Source: Curtobacterium sp. MCBD17_013 (GTDB taxonomy: Bacteria; Actinomycetota; Actinomycetes; Actinomycetales; Microbacteriaceae). From it: a stretch of 64,000 nucleotides of DNA. The stretch lies in assembly GCF_003234565.1 (NCBI RefSeq), contig NZ_QKTU01000011.1, forward strand, positions 33,922-97,921, in the 5' to 3' direction. The position numbers and the translations under genes are program-made. The first letter of the stretch is position 1. Each line of letters begins with the position of its first letter. Under the pieces are notes generated by a model, which was not told the DNA's origin, did no database searches, and saw only the letters and a program-made list of their open reading frames with translations. Shown piece after piece: positions 17,200-25,529 of the stretch.

Positions 17200-17524
17200 G
17201 CACATCAAGGAACCCGTCGCGGACGTGGGCGGTGCACGTTTTCGCGCAGAGCTCAACGCAGCCGATGGGCATAGCGCAAGTTGCAGCAGTCTGCTCACGC
17301 GAGGCGGCGTGGACGAATCGCTACCTGACGGCTTGCGTTGCGCGGTGGAGCACCGTGATGAACCTCAGCCGCGCGCCCGGCTGACCGGATGACTGCTCGG
17401 CCGGGTGAATGGCGGTTTCAAGGGGTCGTTGCAACGGGTGGTTGTTTCGGGTCCGACAGTAGCTGTTCGAACGCTTCTGCCTCTTGCAGCTCGGTAGTTT
17501 TGGCCACGATGGAAGGACGTGACG
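17200..17524. other. Intergenic region between divergent genes
   Basis: These 325 bases separate the leftward epimerase and the rightward P-loop kinase remnant. No complete gene is visible. A 10-bp perfect palindrome at 17427-17436 and the GGAAGGA ribosome site at 17511-17517 are the only evident signals. The stretch is less GC-rich than the surrounding operons. Confidence 0.45.
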
Positions 17525-18154
17525 ATGCGACCACTGATCCTCTCGGGCGGCCCGGCAGTCGGGAAGACTACGTGCGGGCGGGCCCTCGCGGTCCCCCACG
17601 AGCGCGCCGCATACATCGACGGTGACGACATTCGTCAACTCGTCGTCGCAGGCGACGCCACCCTGTGGTCCGGTTCCGAGGGTCGTGCCCAGCACGCTCT
17701 CGCCACCCGCAACGTCGCGGCCCTCGCGAGGAACCTGCTCGCCGCCGGCTTCGCCGTCACCGCATCCGACGTGGTGACCCGGGAGACCCTGCCCGTGTAC
17801 CGCGCGGAATTGCCCGGGTGCTTCGTCGTTCACCTCGCAATCAGCCTCGATGCAGCGCGCGCACGAGCAGCGACGCGGCGAACCCCCGGAGGTGGCACGC
17901 TCGGAGCATGCAACGCAAGGGCCCGAAGTCCGGGGATCGCGTGGCGACACTCACCTTGTTCTGCGGCCTGCCAGGTTCGGGCAAGACGACGCTCGCGCGT
18001 CGCCTCGAAGCTGAAGGCAAAGGCGTCCGCCTCGCTACGGATGAGTGGCAGGACCGGCTGGGCGTCCCGCATTCCGAGAGCGCGTTTCACGAGCGGCTAC
18101 AAGCCGCGCTGTACCAACACGCCCTCGTCCTGCTGCGACGAGGTGTCGATGTGA
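17525..18154 (+). pseudogene. AAA-type small-molecule kinase, truncated after about 118 residues
   Basis: Starts well: GGAAGGA seven bases upstream, Walker A GGPAVGKTT near residues 9-17 and DGDDIRQLV near 38-46. The family-like sequence continues to VHLAISLDAARARAATR (near base 17878), where family members normally carry the lid and C-terminal region. Instead the frame runs on with non-family sequence to a stop at 18154, overlapping the next gene in another frame. This looks like a deletion or recombination that joined the remnant to the neighbouring kinase gene. Confidence 0.55.
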
Positions 18155-18426
18155 TTCTCGAAGACGGCCTGTGGATGAAGGCTGAACGGGCCCAGAAGTT
18201 CGCCGACGCCCGCTCCTGCGGCGCACTCATCGACCTTCACGTGTTCGACGTCGACTACGACACACTGTGGACCCGCTTGCAGAAGCGCAACGAGGAAGGC
18301 GCTTCCGGGGCCGCGCCGATCACGTCGGAGCGCCTTCGTTCGGCTTGGGACTTGTTCGAACCCGTGTCTGCCGAGGAGCTGTTGCGGGTCGACTCCCACA
18401 GGACACACTCGGGGGGCTTCGAGTGA
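17908..18426 (+). CDS. AAA-family P-loop kinase-like ATPase
   Basis: A 172-residue protein with Walker A GLPGSGKTTLA near residues 20-30, TDEWQDRLG, a helical segment LYQHALVLLRRGVDVILEDG and a basic lid region near RLQKRNEEG. This pattern is that of zeta-toxin/phosphotransferase-type P-loop kinases which phosphorylate small molecules. The ATG at 17908 has GGAGGTGG 12 bases before; an in-frame GTG at 17941 would still retain the P-loop. It overlaps the tail of the upstream kinase remnant. Actual substrate unknown. Confidence 0.7.
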   Translation: MQRKGPKSGDRVATLTLFCGLPGSGKTTLARRLEAEGKGVRLATDEWQDRLGVPHSESAFHERLQAALYQHALVLLRRGVDVILEDGLWMKAERAQKFADARSCGALIDLHVFDVDYDTLWTRLQKRNEEGASGAAPITSERLRSAWDLFEPVSAEELLRVDSHRTHSGGFE

Positions 18427-18567
18427 GCACACAAAACGGCGCGCTTCACCCGATCGGCTGTCGAAACTGTCGCGTCGGGAGGGCTGTGGGGGCCCTACCG
18501 GCCGTCCCGGGGCCCGAAAGCGGCGATGACAACGCCTGACGGCGCTCGTCGTCTCGATTGCGGATCG

Positions 18568-19104
18568 TCAAGCGAGATGCGTCACCGGCGTCGTGTCATC
18601 GAGCGCGGCGCGTCTGGCCCGGCGTGGCGGGAGCATGTGCATGGAGGCAAAGGCGAGCACGCCGAGTGCTGACACGAACACTCGGACATCCGGGTTGTAG
18701 CCGTCCGATGCGGGCCACTGTGCGTTGGCGTCGTAGTGGACCGGTCCGGCTCTCCCGATGACATAGGACAGGCACAGGACCAGTGCCGCGAGGACGAACA
18801 CCACGAAGGTCCACTCTGCGCGACGGAACCACCAGGACCGTGCCCGCGGGATAAGACGCAGGGGCAGGCCGAGAACGAAGGCCGCGATCGTCAGCGGTGT
18901 CGAGAACACGGCGATGCCGACGATCTGCAGGCCTTCGGTGAACGTGCCGCCTATGACGGAGCACGCCGCGATGACGACGTAGGTGATGAACCCGGTCAGG
19001 ACCACCTGCACTGGAAGCGCTGTCCAAGCGCGGCTCGTGCGAGTCTCGGTCCGGTACAGCGGACTTACCGGCGCCGATGGCAGGTGCGGCGGCCGGTAGG
19101 TCAT
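18568..19104 (-). CDS. Small integral membrane protein, four predicted spans
   Basis: A 178-residue protein of unrecognised family. Four hydrophobic segments are visible: VQVVLTGFITYVVIAACSVIG, IVGIAVFSTPLTIAAFVLGLP, WTFVVFVLAALVLCLSYVIG and VFVSALGVLAFASMHML, with basic loops. The ATG at 19104 is preferred over an upstream in-frame start because a TACTAT hexamer ends six bases before it (leaderless signature). It is divergent from the MazG-like gene. Confidence 0.65.
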   Translation of the reverse strand: MTYRPPHLPSAPVSPLYRTETRTSRAWTALPVQVVLTGFITYVVIAACSVIGGTFTEGLQIVGIAVFSTPLTIAAFVLGLPLRLIPRARSWWFRRAEWTFVVFVLAALVLCLSYVIGRAGPVHYDANAQWPASDGYNPDVRVFVSALGVLAFASMHMLPPRRARRAALDDTTPVTHLA

Positions 19105-19239
19105 GGCCGGATAGTAGCGCCAAGCGTTGCGCCGGCGGCGGACGGTCGAGGTGTCGGGCCAAGATCGGCTATAGGACATGGATGGGGGGCGCATCAGTCA
19201 TCCACTTCGGCTCCTCGTCGACGATGGGACACTGCTGTC

Positions 19240-19551
19240 GTGCAGATCGACGAGTTGAGTGACGAGGTCGAGCAGGTCTCCGCCTTCTACGCGGAGCGCC
19301 ACGGCATCGATCGGTCCGATGACTGGTTCGTGTTGAAGCTCAACGAAGAGGTCGGGGAGCTGACGCAGGCGTACCTCGCCCGTGCCGGGCAGGCACGCGA
19401 CAAGGGACGCTCCGACGTCGAGCTCGAGGGCGACTTCCGATCAGAGCTGGCGGACGTGCTCGCGCAGGTGCTGTTGATCGCGCGCCGCTTCGACGTCGAC
19501 TTGGCCGAGGAGGTCGCTCGGAAGTGGCTCGTCTGGAAGCCTTCCCATTAG
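19240..19551 (+). CDS. MazG-like nucleotide pyrophosphohydrolase
   Basis: A 103-residue all-alpha protein. It matches the MazG/dUTPase-like metal-binding layout: LNEEVGELTQAYLAR near residues 30-44 (EExxE) and ELADVLAQVLLIARRF near 72-87 (ExxD). These enzymes cleave NTPs or dNTPs to NMP and pyrophosphate, often as house-cleaning or stress functions. The GTG at 19240 is six bases after a GACACT hexamer, and the normal MazG N-terminus begins here. Confidence 0.8.
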   Translation: MQIDELSDEVEQVSAFYAERHGIDRSDDWFVLKLNEEVGELTQAYLARAGQARDKGRSDVELEGDFRSELADVLAQVLLIARRFDVDLAEEVARKWLVWKPSH

Positions 19552-19635
19552 CCGATCGTTCACCAGAGACCGACGGCGGTCGCGGGCGGGGGACGGAATC
19601 GGGAGCACTCCGAGAGCGAGCGACCGGCTCCCGCT

Positions 19636-20250
19636 TCAAAGCGTTTCGAGGTGCTCTGTCGCGGCGAGAACTCGGTTGCGCCTGTTTGCCTCCACGAGAC
19701 CCGCAATCGTGACTGCCACGGCTGTAGCGAGTTCGAGAACGAGCAGTGCTGACCCCCATCCACCGACCGTGCGGATCAACGACCCCGCGAAGCCAGCGAC
19801 ACCCAGACCCATGCCGATCAGTGGCGGCAGTGCAGCGCGTGTCGAGCGCCGTTGCGACAGGTGTGTGGCGCGAACGAGCCTCGCAGTCACTGGGGTGACT
19901 GTTTCTTTCCCGCGAATCTGCCGTCCGATGGTTCGACGTTGCGCCTTGTCGAGAACCTGGAACGGGCGCTCCGGTGCCTCGATCGTGTAGGGCAGCAGGG
20001 TGTGGAGCTGTCGCGCCCGGATCCAGCTGGTGAAAGCGACGCCGGCTCCCGCGACGGTGAGAAGAAACCAGACCAGCGTCGTCGAACGGGACGCGGACGT
20101 GACGGTGACGAGAAGCCACAGGCTGCACAGACCTGCCGCGCCCGCCTGCTGCGAGATGCCGACGACGGTGGCTCCGTGCTGGGCAAGGCGCTCGGCGCGC
20201 CGACCCGCGATCACGAAGTTGTCGTCCCCGACGAGGTCCTGTGATTCCAC
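19636..20250 (-). CDS. Hypothetical membrane protein, four predicted spans
   Basis: A 204-residue protein without a recognised family. Two hydrophobic segments lie near residues 38-78 (LCSLWLLVTVTSA and LVWFLLTVAGAGVAF), a basic cytoplasmic loop of about 50 residues follows, and two more spans occur near 140-190 (LIGMGLGVAGFAGSLI, LLVLELATAVAVTIAG). A GTG start at 20250 is the only good in-frame start. It lies alone between the MazG-like gene and the LacI gene. Confidence 0.55.
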   Translation of the reverse strand: MESQDLVGDDNFVIAGRRAERLAQHGATVVGISQQAGAAGLCSLWLLVTVTSASRSTTLVWFLLTVAGAGVAFTSWIRARQLHTLLPYTIEAPERPFQVLDKAQRRTIGRQIRGKETVTPVTARLVRATHLSQRRSTRAALPPLIGMGLGVAGFAGSLIRTVGGWGSALLVLELATAVAVTIAGLVEANRRNRVLAATEHLETL

Positions 20251-20468
20251 AACTGCGAACCAACCACAGATGCCCAGACGGAGACAACCGCCCGATGCCG
20301 TGAGAGTGGACTGGTCGGTGTCTCGATGGTCGGGACTTCATCGAACGGGCGCGGCAGGCTGAGCCCGCGGTCACGTGGCGGTCACGATTGCAGCGACGTC
20401 GTGTTCGGACAGTCCCAGCGGCGTCGTGCCGATGGGCCCGTGCGGTCGTCGGAGGGTGATCGCGCGGG

Positions 20469-21485
20469 TCAGCGCGGCGTCGCCGGCGCGCTCTCGCGCA
20501 CGAGGATGCGGTGCCCCACCGTGTGGTGTGCCCCGCCCTGGTGCGCGCCGTCGAGTTCCCGGAGCACGAGGCCGAGCGCCCGTTCCGCGAGCCCGTGCGT
20601 GTCGGGGGCGACCGATGTCAGGCTCGGGTCCGTGCTCGCGCCGAGCTCGATGGCGTCCCACCCGATGACGGCGACGTCGTCGGGGACGGTGATCCCGTGT
20701 CGGCGGAGCGACCGGAGGGCACCGATCGCGGCGAGGTCGTCGCGGCAGAGCAGGGCGTCCATCCGCAGGCCGGCGTCGAGCGCCGCGTCGAGGGCCTCCT
20801 CGGCGCCCCGCGCGTCGCCGACGTCGCGGGGGACCAGGAGCGTCGGGTCGTCCGGGAGGCCTGCCCCGGCCAGTGCGCGCCGGTACCCCTCGAGTCGGAG
20901 GGTCGAGGTTCGGGAGGCCTCGCCGACCTCGTGCCCGAGGAACGCGATGCGGCGTCGGCCGAGACCGAGCAGGTGCGCGACGGCGTCCTCGGCGGCGGCG
21001 ACGTTGTCGATGGCGACCTGGTCCGAGGTGGCGGGCTGCGGGTCCTCGCCGAGGAACACGACCGGCATGCCGCGCCGCATCGCGTCGAGTTCGCCGGCGC
21101 TGAGCATCTGGGGGTGCATGACGAGGGCGTCGATCGTGCCGGCCTCGCGGTCGGCGAGGACCGCGCGCTCGCCCTCGGCCGTGCCACCCGTCTCGATGAG
21201 CAGCAGCCGGTAGCCGTGCGACTCGGCCACGCGCGCGAACACGTGGGCGAGTTCGGCGAAGTAGGGGCGGCGGAGGTCGGGGAACGCGAGACCGAGCATC
21301 CGGGATCGTCCGGTGGCCAAGCTCCGGGCGAGTCCGTTCGGTCGGTAGCCGAGTTCGTCGATGGCCGCCTGCACCCGCGCGCGCATCCGCGGACTGACGT
21401 GCTGGTACCCGCGCACCACGTTCGAGACCGTCCCGATCGAGATGCCGGCCCGGTCCGCCACGTCCTGCAGGGTGACGCGATCCAT
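20469..21485 (-). CDS. LacI-family transcriptional repressor of the GH2 and ABC/GH31 loci
   Basis: A 338-residue repressor. The N-terminal helix-turn-helix VTLQDVADRAGISIGTVSNVV and hinge helix NGLARSLATGRS are canonical; the rest is a periplasmic-binding-protein-like sugar sensor. It is divergent from the GH2 gene, with a 16-bp operator between them that overlaps the GH2 -10 region. The same operator design precedes the ABC/GH31 operon at 8173-8188, so both are probable targets. The ATG at 21485 lies six bases after TAGCCT (leaderless signature). Confidence 0.9.
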   Translation of the reverse strand: MDRVTLQDVADRAGISIGTVSNVVRGYQHVSPRMRARVQAAIDELGYRPNGLARSLATGRSRMLGLAFPDLRRPYFAELAHVFARVAESHGYRLLLIETGGTAEGERAVLADREAGTIDALVMHPQMLSAGELDAMRRGMPVVFLGEDPQPATSDQVAIDNVAAAEDAVAHLLGLGRRRIAFLGHEVGEASRTSTLRLEGYRRALAGAGLPDDPTLLVPRDVGDARGAEEALDAALDAGLRMDALLCRDDLAAIGALRSLRRHGITVPDDVAVIGWDAIELGASTDPSLTSVAPDTHGLAERALGLVLRELDGAHQGGAHHTVGHRILVRESAPATPR

Positions 21486-21509
21486 GGGGGAAGGCTATCG
21501 CCACGCGCG

Positions 21510-21525
21510 TTTGAAGCGGTATAAA
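21510..21525. promoter_or_regulatory. LacI-type operator overlapping the GH2 promoter
   Basis: A 16-bp site of form TTT-2-AGCGGT-2-AAA, differing by one base in the AGCGCT core from the operator at 8173-8188. It covers the -10 region of the GH2 gene (TAAATT ends six bases before the GTG), so repressor binding would block initiation. Confidence 0.75.
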
Positions 21526-21533
21526 TTCGACTC

Positions 21534-23423
21534 GTGCACATCGATGACGCTGTCCCGACGACGCCCGCTTCCTCGTCCCCGGCCGCTCCTCCGGTCGCCG
21601 CGCCGACCCTCCCGGTCGCGAGCCGGCAGGACGGCACCCATCCGCGACCGCAGCTCATCCGCGGGCGATGGGCCTCCCTCGACGGCACCTGGTCGTTCCG
21701 CCACGACGACGCCGACGCAGGCTTGATCGCGGGCTGGACCGCGGGCCTCCCGGACGCCGGTGTGATCACCGTGCCGTTCCCGCCGGAGTCGGTCGCGTCG
21801 GGTGTGGACGAGCCGGGGTTCCACCCGGTGGTCTGGTACGCGCGGAGCATCTCCGCGGAGGATCTCGAGCGTGCCGGGCGTTCGGCCGATGCGTCGCGGG
21901 TGCTGCTGCACTTCGGCGCGGTGGACTACCGCGCGAGCGTCTGGATCGACGGCGCACTCGTCGGGACGCACGAGGGCGGGCACACGCCGTTCACGATCGA
22001 CGTCACCGCGTCCGTGGACGACGGCCGGACCCACACCCTGGTCGTCCGCGCCGAGGACGACCCCCACGACGTCACGCAGCCCCGCGGCAAGCAGGACTGG
22101 CACGAAGAGCCGCACGCGATCTGGTACCGGCGCACCACCGGGATCTGGCAGACCGTATGGCTCGAGGCCGTGCCGCCCGTGTCGGTCGAGGCGCTGCGGT
22201 GGGTGCCCGCGGGTCCGACCGCCGTCGCGCTCGGCGTCCGCCTGCGCGGCGCGGCACGGGCCGGCGCACGGGTGCGCGTGGCACTCCGCTGGGAGGACCG
22301 TGGCGAGGACCTGGGGACGACCGAGGTCACGCTGCCCACCGCCACCGACACGGTCGACCTCGTCCTGCCGATCGCCCGGCAGGTGAACGGGCAGGCCGAG
22401 GACGAGATCCGCTGGAGCCCGGAACACCCCAGGCTCGTCGACGCGACGGTCACCCTGCTCGACCCCGCCGGCGCGGTGCTCGACGCGGTGTCCTCGTACC
22501 TCGGGCTCCGGACCGTCGCGGTCGACCGGGGGGCGTTCCTGCTCAACGACCGCCCGTACGACGTCCGGAGCGTGCTCAACCAGGGCTACTGGCCGGACTC
22601 GAACCTCACGGCGCCCTCGCCGGAGGCCTTCCGGCGTGAGGTCGAGCTCATCAAGGAGCTCGGGTTCACGGCGACCCGGATCCACCAGAAGATCGAGGAC
22701 CCGCGGTTCCTGTTCTGGGCGGACCGCCTCGGCCTCCTCGTCTGGGGCGAGGCCCCGGGTGCGTACGCGTTCACCCCGACGGCGGTGCAGCGGCTCATGC
22801 GGGAGTGGATGGACGCCGTCGAGCGCGACGTGTCCCATCCGTGCATCGTGACGTGGGTTCCGCTCAACGAGAGCTGGGGCATCCAGCACGTGCCGCAGGA
22901 CTGCGCCCAGCAGGCGTACTCGCGCGCCCTCGCCGACGTGACCCGGGCGCTCGACCCGTCACGGCCGGTCATCTCGAACGACGGCTGGGAGCACACCGCG
23001 TCGGACATCCTGACCGTGCACGACTACGAGGGTGACGGTGCCGTCCTCGCCCGCACCTACGCCGACGCGGCCGCCCGGACCGCGGTGCTGTCCGGGATGG
23101 GACCCGCCACCCGACGGATCCTCGTCGACGGGGTGGAGGACCAGGGCCAGCCCGTCATGCTCACCGAGTTCGGTGGCGTCCAGTACCAGCCGGGCGCACG
23201 GCGCGAGGACGGCTGGGGCTACACGGCCGCGACCGACGGCGACGACTACCTCGACCGGATCACGGCGCTGTACGACGCCATCCGAGCGAGCACGTTCCTG
23301 GCGGGCTCGTGCTACACGCAGCTGACGGACACGCTGCAGGAGACGAACGGGCTGCTCACCGCGGAACGCGAGCCGAAGGTGCCGATCGAGCGGATCCGCC
23401 GCGCGGTCACCGGGCGCGGCTGA
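21534..23423 (+). CDS. GH2 beta-galactosidase-type glycosidase
   Basis: A 629-residue cytoplasmic enzyme with the GH2 order: jelly-roll sugar-binding domain (VWYARSI, DYRASVWIDG), immunoglobulin-like domain, then a TIM barrel. The acid/base Glu is in VPLNESWG and the nucleophile Glu in MLTEFGGV. At this size it is a compact GH2 of the beta-galactosidase/beta-glucuronidase type, without a C-terminal LacZ domain. The GTG at 21534 follows TAAATT by six bases, indicating leaderless mRNA, and the operator overlaps that element. It probably removes beta-linked galactose from oligosaccharides taken up by the importer at 8.2 kb. Confidence 0.88.
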   Translation: MHIDDAVPTTPASSSPAAPPVAAPTLPVASRQDGTHPRPQLIRGRWASLDGTWSFRHDDADAGLIAGWTAGLPDAGVITVPFPPESVASGVDEPGFHPVVWYARSISAEDLERAGRSADASRVLLHFGAVDYRASVWIDGALVGTHEGGHTPFTIDVTASVDDGRTHTLVVRAEDDPHDVTQPRGKQDWHEEPHAIWYRRTTGIWQTVWLEAVPPVSVEALRWVPAGPTAVALGVRLRGAARAGARVRVALRWEDRGEDLGTTEVTLPTATDTVDLVLPIARQVNGQAEDEIRWSPEHPRLVDATVTLLDPAGAVLDAVSSYLGLRTVAVDRGAFLLNDRPYDVRSVLNQGYWPDSNLTAPSPEAFRREVELIKELGFTATRIHQKIEDPRFLFWADRLGLLVWGEAPGAYAFTPTAVQRLMREWMDAVERDVSHPCIVTWVPLNESWGIQHVPQDCAQQAYSRALADVTRALDPSRPVISNDGWEHTASDILTVHDYEGDGAVLARTYADAAARTAVLSGMGPATRRILVDGVEDQGQPVMLTEFGGVQYQPGARREDGWGYTAATDGDDYLDRITALYDAIRASTFLAGSCYTQLTDTLQETNGLLTAEREPKVPIERIRRAVTGRG

Positions 23424-23516
23424 GCGCCCCTCGCCCCCCGGAAACCGCCTGGTTCCGACAGGTCGGCGGTCGGACGACACCGGGGAAGTCGCCCGTTCCC
23501 GTTCGGGGGGAGGAGG

Positions 23517-25421
23517 TCAGAACTCCTCGACGTACTCCTCGGCTGGGCCGAGTTCCGGTCCGTCCCGGAGTTCGAGCACGGTGCCGAGGCGTTCGAGATC
23601 GAGCACGGTGACGGTGTTGGCGCCTGGACGGAGGAGCGGGGCGGGGCAGTACAGGGTGACCTGCGGACCGATCTCCCAGTAGCGGCCGAGCAGGAACCCG
23701 TTGACCCACACGAAGCCCTTGGTCGAACCAGGCAGGGCGAGGAACGTGTCGGCGGGCTCGTCGACGTCGAGGGTCGCGGTGGCAAAGCCGGAAGCCGGTG
23801 CGGTCGTGGCTCGGGTGACGGGAGCGCTCGTCGCGGCGTCGAGCTGGTCCGGGCCGAGGTCCTGGAGTGGTACTGCCACGCTCTCCCAGCCCTGGACCAT
23901 CCTCCGGTCGACGAGCACCGGCCCGAGCAACCCCTTGCGGCCGCCGAGGAGCGGACCGTAGTTCACCCGTCCCAGGGACTCGACCACGACCTCCAGACGG
24001 ATCGCGTCACCGGTGCCGGTGACCGTCACGGAACCGCTTGGGCCGTCGATGACGCCGACCGGCGCCCCGTCGACCAGGACCACCGCGCGGTCGCGTACCT
24101 CCGTCAGGGTGAGTTCGTGGACGCCTGCGGGGATCCGAGGGAACGCGACGTGGACGACGAGACCCGCGTCGAGTCCGAGGTCCTCGTAGGCGGCGGGCAG
24201 CGGCCGGAACACCGACCGCTCGCCGACCGCCCGGAGGCCGGGGAGCAGGTCCGCACGGCGCTGCAGCGCGATCGTCCGCGGTGGCAGGTGTGATGGTTGC
24301 GCTGCGACGCGGAGCGGCACCGAACCGTCGACACCGAGCTCGGCGCGCATGGCGTGGAACTTGGGGGTCAGCGTGCCGTCCTCGGCGATCGGCGCGTCGG
24401 AGTCGTAGCTGGTGACGGTGGGCTGCAGGACGCCGTCGAGTTCGTTCGCGCCCGCCCAGAGGCCGAAGTTCGTGCCGCCATGCGCCATGTACACGCTGAC
24501 GCTGCCGTGGTCGTCGAGGATGCCCGACAGCGTCGACGTCGCGCTCGCGACGGAGCGGACGTGATGTGGCTCGCCCCAGTGGTCGAACCATCCATTCCAG
24601 TACTCGGCGACGACGAACGGCTCCTCGGGTCGGCGGTCCGCCTGCAGCCGCCGCGCCGCCGCCGGCCCGGAGCCCATCGTGACGGCGGCGAGGGTCCCCG
24701 GGACGCTCCCCCCGTCGAGCATGAGGTCCGTGGGGCCGTCGGCCGTGAAGAGCAGCTCGTCGATCCCGCGTGACACGAGGGCCTCGCGGTTCCAGAGCAG
24801 GTAGGCATGGTCGTCGCCGTAGCTGCCGAACTCGTTCTCGACCTGGAGTGCGACGACGGGGCCGCCACGGTTCGCCTGCAGGTCCCGCACCCGGGGGACC
24901 AGCTCGTCGAACCACGACCCGACCGGGCCCGTGAAACCCGGGTCGGAGCTGCGGAGCGCGACCCCGCGGGCGGTGAGCCAGCTCGGGAGGCCCCCGTTCG
25001 ACCACTCGGCGCAGATGTACGGTCCGGGGCGGACGACGGCGTCGAGGCCTTCCTCGCCGACGACGGTCAGGAACCGCTCGAGGTCCCGCCAACCGTCGAA
25101 CCGGGGAGCGCGCTGCTCGTGCGGCTGGTGGAAGTTCCAGGGCACGTACGTGTCCACCGTGTTGAGCCCGAGGTCTGCGAGCCGCCGGACACGGTCCCGC
25201 CACAGGTCGGGATGGACGCGGAAGTAGTGGAGGGCTCCCGAGAGGATCCGGTGGGGTGCGCCCTCGCGGTACAGGCGGCGGTCCGCCCACGTGAGGGTCG
25301 CTCCGGAGCGGGTCGTCGTCCCACTGGTCCTCGTCGGGTCCGCGTCGGGGATCATCGATCCGGTCGGTTCGAGCAGGGTCGAGCGCACCGGCGCGACGCC
25401 GGTCGAGGGCAGATCCGTCAC
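23517..25421 (-). CDS. GH35 beta-galactosidase
   Basis: A 634-residue GH35 enzyme. The barrel begins with GALHYFRVHPDLW and VDTYVPWNFH; the acid/base Glu is in LQVENEFGSYG and the nucleophile Glu in VAEYWNGWFDHWG. C-terminal jelly-roll domains carry GFVWVNGFLLGRYW, typical of the family. There is no signal peptide, so it acts inside the cell on imported galactosides. The GTG at 25421 is chosen because TACGAT ends exactly six bases upstream; a longer start at 25448 would overlap the operator. It is divergent from a LacI gene with two operators between them. Confidence 0.9.
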   Translation of the reverse strand: MTDLPSTGVAPVRSTLLEPTGSMIPDADPTRTSGTTTRSGATLTWADRRLYREGAPHRILSGALHYFRVHPDLWRDRVRRLADLGLNTVDTYVPWNFHQPHEQRAPRFDGWRDLERFLTVVGEEGLDAVVRPGPYICAEWSNGGLPSWLTARGVALRSSDPGFTGPVGSWFDELVPRVRDLQANRGGPVVALQVENEFGSYGDDHAYLLWNREALVSRGIDELLFTADGPTDLMLDGGSVPGTLAAVTMGSGPAAARRLQADRRPEEPFVVAEYWNGWFDHWGEPHHVRSVASATSTLSGILDDHGSVSVYMAHGGTNFGLWAGANELDGVLQPTVTSYDSDAPIAEDGTLTPKFHAMRAELGVDGSVPLRVAAQPSHLPPRTIALQRRADLLPGLRAVGERSVFRPLPAAYEDLGLDAGLVVHVAFPRIPAGVHELTLTEVRDRAVVLVDGAPVGVIDGPSGSVTVTGTGDAIRLEVVVESLGRVNYGPLLGGRKGLLGPVLVDRRMVQGWESVAVPLQDLGPDQLDAATSAPVTRATTAPASGFATATLDVDEPADTFLALPGSTKGFVWVNGFLLGRYWEIGPQVTLYCPAPLLRPGANTVTVLDLERLGTVLELRDGPELGPAEEYVEEF

Positions 25422-25433
25422 GCCGCGATCGTA

Positions 25434-25447
25434 TGTTATCGATGCCA
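25434..25447. promoter_or_regulatory. LacI-type operator, copy 1
   Basis: TGTTATCGATGCCA, a variant of the palindrome TGGCATCGATGCCA, sits immediately upstream of the GH35 -10 element. Copies 2 and 3 are at 25494 and 26624. Confidence 0.7.
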
Positions 25448-25493
25448 TCTCTGCCAACATCGCCGGGAACGGCTCGCCGAGCAGCGGTCGCGA

Positions 25494-25507
25494 TGGCATC
25501 GATGCCG
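25494..25507. promoter_or_regulatory. LacI-type operator, copy 2
   Basis: TGGCATCGATGCCG, palindromic except for its last base, lies 23 bp before the LacI start codon and 60 bp from copy 1. The spacing would allow autorepression or looping across the divergent promoters. Confidence 0.7.
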
Positions 25508-25529
25508 ACCGCACTGCCACAGTAGGCAC

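Noticed and set aside
20251..20468. Search for a promoter, integration site or small gene between the membrane protein and LacI genes
   Set aside because: No convincing gene, repeat or attachment-like sequence was seen in these 218 bases.
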